From the NCBI RefSeq assembly GCF_958298935.1, contig NC_084940.1, forward strand, positions 3,316,001 through 3,380,000: DNA of 64,000 nucleotides, read 5' to 3'. This document shows, piece by piece, positions 55,964 through 64,000 of this stretch; position 1 is the first letter of the stretch; each line of letters begins with the position of its first letter. The DNA comes from Phragmites australis. Its lineage: Eukaryota; Streptophyta; Magnoliopsida; Poales; Poaceae. The notes below the pieces were generated by a model. The model saw only the letters and a list, made by a program, of their open reading frames with translations. It did not search any database and was not told the DNA's origin. The position numbers were made by a program, and so were the translations under genes.

Positions 55964-56260
55964 CAGAAACAGAAGGTTGAACACGGTGATTTTAATGGGA
56001 GCTGTGATTACACTATTATATCAATTGAAAATGTTACTTCTAAAAAGCCTACATATGAAAAGCTTACTTCTGAAAAGCCTACATCTAAAAAGTCTATTTC
56101 TGAAAAGCCTACTTCTGAAAATACTATTTTTGAAAATGCTAGGTTTGAAAAGATTAATGATGAGAAGGCTAATCTGGAAAAGACTACTTATGAAAAAGGC
56201 AGGTCTCAAAAGGCTATGTCCCAAATAGCTAAGTCTGAAAATAGAGTATATGTTTACTAA
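55964..56260 (+). pseudogene. Open segment encoding TSEKP-type pentapeptide repeats
   Basis: Between stops at 55,961 and 56,258 the frame reads VEHGDFNGSCDYTI, then about 14 degenerate copies of a pentapeptide of the form T-S-E-K-P (TSKKP, TSEKP, TSKKS, ISEKP, TSENT, FEKI, YEKG), reflecting a 15-bp DNA repeat (acttctgaaaagcct) at 56,036-56,241. No ATG precedes it, so it is a remnant or an internal exon. Lysine/glutamate-rich repeats suggest a flexible linker. It lies inside the MULE. Function not recognised. Confidence 0.45.
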
Positions 56261-57140
56261 TGTGATCAGTTCTAGTACAAATCGTTAATTTTATTATCAT
56301 AGTTGCATGTCTATGGGTAACACAAAATTGACTGTAATATTACATTGATGCAGATAGGAAAATACTTCTACTAGATGGATCGGGGATGTCTCTCCCTTCG
56401 TTGATGCGCTGCTTCGCACTTAGCCTCTTCTTGCAAGCGCATGAGTGCTTCACGCCTTTCTAGGTCTTCCTCATTCCTTTGAAGTTTGGCCTCATGCCTC
56501 CTTAGAATGTCCTATCGGAGACAATATTACTCCTCACGCATCTGAAGTTCCTCGGTCTATCGCTTACGTTCTTATTCTCGACAATGACATTCTTATTAGC
56601 ACTCGTGACGTGCCTCCTACTGCAGCCATGCTTACTTCATCCTAATCTTGTACTTAGGTTTTGTTTCAGGCTCTTTGATGTAGCCCCCACTGTATGGTGG
56701 CCTGATAAGGCCGATCTATTCCTTAAAATGACAAAGTTTAGGATAATAAATCCGAAGTTAGTAGTAATATACTCAATGTATAGTTGGGAGGTGTGGATGA
56801 AGGCAAAGAGAGAAACAAACCAGGAAATCGTTGTCAAGCTCCGGACACATGTACAACCTCCTACCAAAAGTCTCGACCTCGAAGGACGTCGACATTCGAG
56901 CTCAATTGCCACACCTACACAGTCCCATCTGGTGGTTCCTCTAGGAATCCATGACGACCTGTTTGAGGCGACAAGATTAGATAAGTGAAAAGATAGACTG
57001 TGCGATACCAAAAATAGTTGCAGTTTGTGAAGTACTTTCAGGCGAAAGACAAGTTTTATATGGCCCATTGAAAATAATTACGTCGCAATAAAAGGAGCTA
57101 TGGTGCTACCATGCATCTATAAAAGGCTCATGTATCTTCA

Positions 57141-57266
57141 AACTGATGCCATAGCGATCAATGAAGGCTAGGGCGGGAGGGGAACTGATGCCATAGCGAT
57201 CAATGAAGGCTAGGGCGGGAGGGGAACTGATGCCATAGCGATCAATGAAGGCTAGGGCGGGAGGGA
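57141..57266. repeat. 42-bp unit repeated three times
   Basis: The unit aactgatgccatagcgatca... through gggcgggaggg begins at 57,141, 57,183 and 57,225, with no mismatch seen. 42 bp keeps the frame; on the minus strand it would read PPALAFIDRYGISS repeats, but no gene is supported. Confidence 0.95.
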
Positions 57267-57419
57267 TAAGGTAGAAGGGGTGGGGTGGGGCGGCCGGCGT
57301 TAAGATGGGAGGGTTCGTTTGGTCTAACTGAGTACGCCAAGTCTCTCTACAACTTCCTTTTGTAGGATAGGAGCGATTTTCATCCTTCAAGTCACCTAAA
57401 GATTTACGAGAACCTGAAT

Positions 57420-57900
57420 GAGCACCGGCCCAAGTGTTTCCATAGCTACGACTACATCGATCAGATGTACGATGGGAGCATTCACGAGGGGTGTCAATTA
57501 TTTCGATGTCCTCTTGGGAGGATGAGAACTAGATCATCATGATTGTTTGTATCATTTTTTTTAAAAACATTATACATTGTGGCCTTCACATTTCTGCAGG
57601 CTTTCGATGACCACCCTGACAATTGTTAATACACGAGATGGGTTGATCCTTCTGTTCTGCAGCATATCCAAGATTACATCCACCATCCGCGAGATCAAAT
57701 CTTCGACTTGCAGAGGGAGATGGAGAATATGCTAAGTCCTCCTGTCATACACTGGAGGACCCTTCTGTATACATCAATCCATGGTGCCTCTGCCCCTGCC
57801 CATGCCACAATAGGGATGCTCCTCCTCCACCTCGTCCTCCTCCTCCATCAACTCAATATGGTGGTAGAGATTATTGGGACACAAAAGCCTCCTCGTAGTT
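57420..57900 (+). pseudogene. Degenerate coding remnant in the MULE, possibly zinc-finger-like
   Basis: Plus-strand frames give CFHSYDYIDQMYDGSIHEGC then LFRCPLGRMR, and after a frame change WVDPSVLQHIQDYIHH and FDLQREMEN. The spacing of C and H and the later WVDP resemble GRF-type zinc-finger regions of plant transposon-borne proteins as I recall them, but stops and frameshifts break it. Identity is uncertain. Confidence 0.3.
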
Positions 57901-58564
57901 AACTCTAAGTCAATACGATTAGAACCACTATTAAGACATCGTTGTTATTTGTGTATCGTACAATCGATCTTCGCCCTTTACATTTTCTAAGGCATGTTAG
58001 GCGAAACTTTGGTACACCACTAGAGCTATCGTACATGCCATTGTACATTTGGTCAACGTATTTATTATGATTGTTATGGAATGCTTGTGGTACAAGTCTA
58101 TGGTCCGAATAGAATCATAAAACAAAAACACGGTACATGAAAAATATTATGACACTGATAATAACATAGTAGCATGAAAATAGTAGCATTACACTGATAA
58201 TAACATAATAACATAACACTAACAATAACATAGCACCATAAAACTAATAATAACCTAGTATCCTATATGTTATCTCTCCTCTTGGGGATGACCCCCTGGT
58301 CTCACCCGCCCTCAGGACCCTACAACTTCCCGAACTGCCATATTACGTGATACGGTGAGTACTCCTCGACGTAGATGACGCATACGAGTGCGCATCGCGT
58401 GAGCCAATATTCTTAGTCCTGTAAGCATAGCAACAAAAGTCCAATAGGAGCACGTTGAAATACCTCCTCCTTTGTGTACGGCCTCCATCGAGGATTACAA
58501 CATTAATCGAACTCAATGAGTCGACAAAGCCGACGATCGATGAGCACGAGGACGTATCCAATCT

Positions 58565-58836
58565 GGAACTGAGCCGGAAGGACCAACTTCCGCATGGTTG
58601 GCACTTGGCACACCAACAGTGTATTTGTTGTAAGTGTGCCCTGTTCCGTTGTACTTGCTGCACCATTTCACACGATGGCTGGCTTCTGCTTCGTCCATGC
58701 CATTACAGAGCCTCTTCTGCAGAATACCCTTGTCCATTGGCTCACAGACCGATAATACTATCTCTTTCAGATCATATAATATTTCACTGTCCCCATAAAA
58801 AATAATAAATTGCCACTTATCCGACATACATGCCAA
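58565..58836 (-). pseudogene. Decayed MURA-like transposase C-terminus
   Basis: On the minus strand a zinc-knuckle-like segment reads RVKWCSKYNGTGHTYNKYT. It has the shape C-x2-C-x4-H-x4-C of Mutator transposase C-termini, with both the second and the last cysteine replaced by tyrosine. Upstream sequence (KEIVLSVCEPMDKGILQKRL) has no clear match. Its place inside a Mutator-type element supports the call. Confidence 0.45.
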
Positions 58837-59755
58837 CTATCGACATAAAGCCCTAACATTATTCTGACGAAACATAAAAAATACGTAAAACTATATCTAT
58901 AATAATACAACATTCATTAAAAACATAGCCCAACAGTTAATCTATATTGCAACAAAATATCTTCAGATGTTACATCAAACACATCTAAATCATACATATA
59001 TATTATATCTAAATCCTACATCTAATACCTAATATATATCTAAATAGTACATCTAATTTCTAAAATATACGCACAAACAGAATCTAAGTGCTAAACTTTG
59101 TCTAACCCTATTTCTAGACCTAGATTTACATTCCAACCTACGCCTAGTGACTATCCTACCGGGTTGCAAAAAAACCTTAGATCTAACCTATAACCTATAT
59201 CAAAACCTAGCACTGGTGGCTATCATACCAGGTTTGTAAAAAAAAAGATTAAAAAACATACATTTTTCCTTCAATAGAGATTCACCTCCAATTTCTCCTC
59301 CCTCCCCTCCCCTTTTCTCCTCTCCTCCCTCTCTCAATGCTCTCCTCCCTCCCCCCCTCTCTCTCTCGGCTCGGCTAAGCGAAAATGTGACGCTGACGTC
59401 GATCAGGATGGCGCAAACACATTTTATATCCAAAAGATCACATTCGAATAGGGGGCAACACCTTTTGGGTGGGCCTGTTGAGGGGCGTTGCAAGGGAGAT
59501 CTCACCTGTTCACCAGGCGAGAGCAACGTCTCGCACAGTGAACAGGGAACACATACACGTGGACGTCAGGTCATTGCCATTATTCAATTATGATCAGATA
59601 TTCTGTGGGACTCACAAGGTGTTATTTGTTCACGAGACGAGACTTTGCTCTCGTCTGATGAATAGACGATGATAATTTATTTTAGCTAAGTTTTAAAAGA
59701 GCATGTAATTTATAAATATTAAAAAAACATATATATAAAAAAATCCTCGCACAAT

Positions 59756-60434
59756 GGCCCGAAAGCAATCAAACCCGCCAGCCTTACTTATAAGGAGGAG
59801 CTTAAGAGGTCATCCAGATCAGAGAATGAGACACATGATAAGGATATGGAAGAAGCGACAAGAATGATCAATTTGAAGATAATTATATTGTGGATGCTTT
59901 AGCGAAAAATGTCTCTTCAGTAAATTTGGCAACTCTAATTTTAGTTGTTCTAATTACAACCATGACAATGGTGGCTCCTGAAAGAAAAATTATATACTTA
60001 AGTTTTATATGATAAACCTATAAGTTTCATACTTATGAATGAATTGTCCTTTCAATACGTAATTCCTTAAAAAAAGAAAAAGAGGAGGAGCTCCGCGAAG
60101 GAGACGGACAAAGATTGATTTCGGGGAATGCGTCCAAGGCCAGCTCCGAACGCGCCCCCGTCCAGATCCAGGCTTACTTCCACCGCAGCAGCACCTCTTG
60201 CAGTCTCCGTCGTATCCGTCCTCCGTCCGAACTCATTGGCTTCCTTTTTCTTTCGTTGGTAAGGAGAGTGTCCGTTCTGTTCTGTTCTCCAGAATCTTTT
60301 CATTGCCAATTAGCGTAATTTCTTTGCCCCCTGCGTGTAGCTAGACTGGTTCGGCAATGTTGAACTTTGACCAGACATGGTCTAATTTCCATCGCCTTGT
60401 GGTTCTGGCAGAGAGGCAGCAGGGTGCCAGGGTG
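59756..60434. other. MULE flank and 5' region of the p24 gene
   Basis: 59,760-60,080 has no recognisable gene. 60,100-60,434 is the likely promoter and 5' UTR of the p24 gene; an upstream in-frame ATG lies at 60,357. Confidence 0.4.
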
Positions 60435-62498
60435 ATGGGGGTGAGGAGTCTCGGATTGGGGGTGTTCTTGGTCCTGTGTCTCATCCCTTTCTTCCGCAAT
60501 ACTGCGGCCATCCGCTTCGTGATCGACAGGGAGGAGTGCTTCTCCCATAACGTTGATTACGAAGGGGATACGGTTCATGCATCCTTCGTTGTCATCAAGG
60601 CGGACACCCCGTGGCATTATACCGAGGATGGCGTGGATCTTGTGGTATGGCCTCACTTCCTCTCTTTCATTCCTAGTCTCTGTACCCAGTTTTGGGTAGT
60701 GCGGTGAAACTGTTGCTTGCTTTCTTGGTAAGGAACAATAGCTGGTCAAGGCCAACTACCGTCATGTTTGACAATTGAAACACTGGGCATAGATCAGAAG
60801 GAACGAGGCGGGCGCATTATGTATTTGGAATCTAACCGCTGATTCGATGTCCGCTGTTCAACTTACTAGCTCGACTCATTTTGCTTCTTTGTTGTGATCT
60901 TCCTTTGCTTTTGGAGAGAGTAGTTGTATCTTGTTAAATAGCTCTGTATTTAGATTTTTTTTCTCTCTCTTCATAGAAATCTACCTTTTCTTCTGTGGAT
61001 GGAATCAGTTACCCAGTTGGAATTGGTTGGTTATCGATTAGTGTGCTCTTACTCTGTAGTAAGGATTTTTTTTCTGTCCAGAAAAATGAATTGCTTTTGT
61101 ACGCTAGCCCATGTATATCTAATCGACCTCATGATTTGCATTATAGCACCACCCATCTTTTCCAGAATTTCATTACACAAAGGCAACGAAATTACAACCT
61201 GTTTCTTCCTCCGGACCGAGACATATACAGCAACCATCTGTTGATGCATGATGAGTCGTTCCTGATTTTCTTTATTAATTTATAATATTTATAATAGTGA
61301 TTCATTCAGATAGGTTGTTCTGAGAGCCTCGCAGAAGCAATTCAGTATTTCTGGCTAATTAAGATATTATCATTATAAGTCACCCACTACAAAGCTGATT
61401 CAATCTGATTTATGGCAGGTTAAAGATCCTAAAGGCGATCAAATCCATGATTCTCGTGACAAGATTAGCGATAAGTTCGAATTCATAGTTCAAAAGAGAG
61501 GTGTCCATCGCTTCTGCTTCACTAATAAGTCACCATATCATGAAACTGTGGACTTCGATGTGCATGTTGGCCACTTTTCATATTTTGATCAGCATGCCAA
61601 AGATGGTATGACTTGAGTTTCCATAGTCTCCTTTCAGTTGTCTAACAAGCAACATATTTTTTATTACTTCTCTTCCAAAAAATGCAGAGCACTTCGGCCC
61701 CTTGTTCGATCAAATTGCGAAGTTGGATGAAGCCCTCTACAACATTCAGTTCGAACAGCACTGGTTAGAGGCCCAAACAGACCGCCAAGCAATATGTAAG
61801 TCCCTCCTGTCATGCTCTCTCATTTAAATACTAATGAGTTGTAATATGTAAAGGCTTCCCTTTTATCCTCTTCGTCTTTCTTTCTAAATACTAGTTCAGA
61901 GTTGTAGGCATGTAGCCAATATTTCATTAAAAAAGATTTAATTCATCAACAAAAAAAGAGTTGCAGCCAATATCCGACTTGTTACTCTCAGTCGTTCGCC
62001 CTGCATTAAGAGGTTCCGCCTGCTATTTAAGCATAAGGTGCCAACACAACCATGTTCAGCTAGAGTTGCTACAAATCAACAGCTTGGGGAGGGATGTCAG
62101 GTTTCGAATTTTTAGAACTATCATGTACTCAGCTAATAAGCAACATGAGAATGCATGCCCAGTCATATTTTGTGTAAACCTCATGGTTGGTCAGAGCCCT
62201 TCCTTTGCATAGTCTTGTGCCCTCATGTCTAACCTACCAGCATTTTGCATCTACTATTTTCCATGACTTCTCAGCTATGAATCTTCTGGTGCAAATTTGG
62301 CATTACCAGCTAAGCATGTATTTTTGCTAAAAGCTCAATGCCTTCCTTCAAAATTCTCATGCAGTAAACGAGAGCATGGGCAGGAGGGCAGTTCACAAGG
62401 CACTCTTTGAATCAGCTGCCCTAGTCGCAGCCAGTGTTGTGCAGGTCTACCTATTGCGTCGTCTCTTCGAGCGTAAGCTGGGTACTTCTAGGGTCTAA
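60435..62498 (+). CDS. p24-beta family transmembrane cargo receptor (emp24/gp25L)
   Basis: p24 proteins cycle between ER and Golgi in COPI/COPII vesicles as cargo receptors. Exons 60,435-60,644, 61,419-61,605, 61,688-61,795 and 62,365-62,498 (GT-AG) give 212 aa. Residues 1-25 are a signal peptide (LGLGVFLVLCLIPFF). The lumenal GOLD domain follows (IRFVIDREECFSHNVDYEGD, RFCFTNKSPYHETVDFDVHV) with its cysteine pair. A coiled-coil region comes next (FDQIAKLDEALYNIQFEQHW), then one membrane span (about 180-198) and the cytosolic tail RRLFERKLGTSRV. Sequence and tail fit the p24-beta2/beta3 type. Start chosen at 60,435 because it places the signal peptide at the N-terminus; starting at 60,357 would add 26 residues. 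Exon 3 ends in ...AIA-T so codon 169 becomes Leu (TTA), where Val is usual. Confidence 0.95.
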
Positions 62499-63975
62499 TT
62501 CTGTGATAGTAGGTTTTCTTATACTCAGGAGCCCAACAGGATTTCGATACTGCATAATATTGTTGCAAGATTCGCTACATCCTGTTCAGGTGTTCATGAT
62601 TTTTCATTCCAGAATTTTGTAATTCAGTTGACACAGTGCTGTGCAGCATTGATTTGCCTTGTACAATCTTTCCACGTCCAGTTTCAAACCAATTTTTATA
62701 TCTGTCTTTGTACCTGCATAATCTGGTTAGGTGCTTCCATGGTAAGTCGTGAGTACAATCTTCAAATCCTTTGAGCCATCAATGTACAAGAGTACTGATC
62801 TTGGTAAGATTGAAGCAAGAACATGCGAATAAAGGACAGTGCAAGAAAACACACAAAAAAAAGAGATAGTTTCCTGAAAAATAAAATTGGCCAGCCCGAA
62901 CCTTCTACCTTTGTATGGCAATCACAAACCATATTTTCCGTGTTAAGAAATTGTTGGTCAGAATTACTTAAGCTTCTTTGATGCTGCTATTATTCCTTGA
63001 TTTGACTATCTGGAGTTTGAAAAGCTCAGGTGATAACAAATCCAAGTAGATGATACCCACTGGCTTGTTGCTGAATGCTAGCACCTCACCATCCGATTAT
63101 TATACAGTTGGAACCATGTGCAGACTCATTGCTTGCAATTCTCACTGGACTAGATTTGATTGGGTTTTGGATAAATGATTTTTTTGAACTATATTCGGAT
63201 AAACACTTAACCAATGATTGCCAATATGCATGATTGCCATGGCCTCTCGATGACATCGAGTGAGGAATCTATGACCAATCTTTCTCTCAGCCGCCCGTGA
63301 CTTACCAATGTCATGAACTCATGATTCACGAATCGTGATCATAATCTGGTATACTATTGGAATGGCCAATTATTTGGTAGCCTATGCTTTTGCAGTGCTG
63401 TTGCTGATACAAGAAGCCAGGTACTACTTTGGAGCAATTTTACTTGTGAAAGGTTTCAAGAGGTTGTGAGCTGCACCAGAGCACACCTAATTATCTATCC
63501 TGATGAGAGTTAATAATTGAGAGTTAATAATTGTATTCTAGCTCAAATCTCGATGCATGTGATGAAAACCGGGTCAAATTTGGTCTCAGCTTCCCAAAGA
63601 AATTCCAGAATACATACGCTGATATTTTATACCTGTGCATGCAACTTACTGTTATCAAATCAAGTATTATACTAGTAAATTGTACAGATTCTAGTACAAC
63701 ATTAGGTTCAGCCTTTTGTTCTTCAACTAAGCAACTTCATCATATTGCAATTTTCAATTCAATTATCAACTCAATCCCTCTCCTTTTCACTTACCCCAGT
63801 GCACACTGTATACATAGGCCCACCCTTCCTGTCTCCATTTGTAGAGCCTTCCAAGCTAGTCACTCGTCTGTCTCCATTTATAGAGCCTTCCAAGCTACTC
63901 ACTTGTCACTAGTCAGTGTCTTCTTCCCATTGGAAGCACTCACACTGACACACATTGAGCTTGAGCTCCAAGGCC
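62499..63975. other. p24 3' region and intergenic
   Basis: The first 250 bp or so are the p24 3' UTR. The rest has no recognised gene. A 39-bp tandem duplication (ctgtctccatttgtagagcc / ctgtctccatttatagagcc) lies at 63,829-63,906, just upstream of an ATG at 63,976. Confidence 0.4.
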
Positions 63976-64000
63976 ATGGAGCAGTGGAGAAGATGCGGGC
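63976..64000 (+). CDS. Possible start of a gene cut by the window edge
   Basis: An ATG in good context (aaggccATGG) opens MEQWRRCG and runs off the window. The preceding 180 bp look promoter-like (gtatacatag, ccatttatagagcc and a C/T-rich leader). Nothing else can be said about the product. Confidence 0.25.

Larger units (their letters stand above)
55642..59746. mobile_element. Mutator-like element (MULE), 4.1 kb, decayed
   Basis: Long terminal inverted repeats: left gaatttttttatatatattt..., right reverse-complemented ggatttttttatatatatgt..., both continuing through ttttaaaa(t/c)ttagc and then a shared word of the form ctattcatc(g/a)g(g/a)cga with a(a)atctcgtc. Flanks tcacacaac (55,633-55,641) and tcgcacaat (59,747-59,755) match at 7 of 9, as expected for the 9-bp Mutator duplication. 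The interior holds a 15-bp repeat ORF, a 42-bp triplication, and degenerate coding on both strands. No intact transposase. Confidence 0.7.

Noticed and set aside
55977..56228. Leu/Lys-rich open frame (LLLKSLHLKSL-type repeats)
   Set aside because: It is the out-of-frame reading of the 15-bp TSEKP repeat and starts at a non-ATG codon; the peptide pattern is a by-product of the DNA repeat.
1..64000. tRNA or other structured RNA genes
   Set aside because: I looked for TTCGAA/GGTTC-type B-box words with a matching cloverleaf and found none convincing; a covariance-model scan would settle it.

Overview
This 64 kb window is nuclear DNA from a grass (Poaceae). Evidence: multi-exon genes with GT-AG introns, very GC-rich first exons and short GC-rich genes (NAC, SAUR, DRB, Ole e 1-like), AT-rich introns, plant-only families (NAC, SAUR, MORF, SWEET, DRB) and a heavy load of grass-type transposons (hAT, Mutator-like, CACTA, Stowaway and Tourist-like elements, copia and gypsy LTRs). 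The sequence does not let me name the species. I saw no rRNA, tRNA, CRISPR array or prokaryotic operon.

Layout. 0-5 kb: 5' half of a mitochondrial pyruvate dehydrogenase E1-beta gene (minus), its visible exons bracketed by two identical 1,267-bp direct repeats. 5.1-5.4 kb: hAT MITE with target-site duplication. 6.1-7.6 kb: NAC transcription factor (minus). 7.6-11.5 kb: intergenic with MITEs. 11.5-18.8 kb: LTR retrotransposon debris, including a frameshifted copia pol remnant. 18.9-19.8 kb: Mutator-type MITE and a fold-back element. 19.9-22.8 kb: MORF8/RIP1-type organellar RNA-editing factor (plus) with a broken first exon and intact later exons. 27.6-28.8 kb: DRB2-type double-stranded RNA-binding protein (minus) with a Stowaway-like element in its promoter. 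30.6-31.9 kb: non-autonomous CACTA element. 33.7-38.3 kb: DHHC protein S-acyltransferase (plus). 39.4-40.3 kb: SWEET sugar-transporter remnant whose last exon is inverted. 40.7-41.5 kb: very long hairpin element. 42.0-46.5 kb: Pollen Ole e 1-like secreted protein (plus) with an LTR in its intron. 48.1-48.5 kb: SAUR gene. 48.9-49.2 kb: orphan exon-like ORF (minus). 51.6-53.7 kb: ribosomal protein eL8/L7a (plus). 54.1-55.7 kb: dense simple, tandem and inverted repeats. 55.6-59.7 kb: 4.1-kb Mutator-like element with decayed coding sequence. 60.4-62.5 kb: p24-beta cargo receptor (plus). The last bases may start another gene.

The intact genes are ordinary, functionally independent housekeeping and regulatory genes (mitochondrial carbon metabolism, translation, early secretory transport, palmitoylation, small-RNA processing, auxin response). 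They do not form a cluster or pathway. The less ordinary material is structural: the duplicated block inside the PDH gene, the MORF8 copy with a broken targeting exon, the SWEET exon inversion, several hairpin elements able to give double-stranded RNA, and the repeat-dense MULE region at 54-60 kb. I found no convincing previously undescribed biological system.
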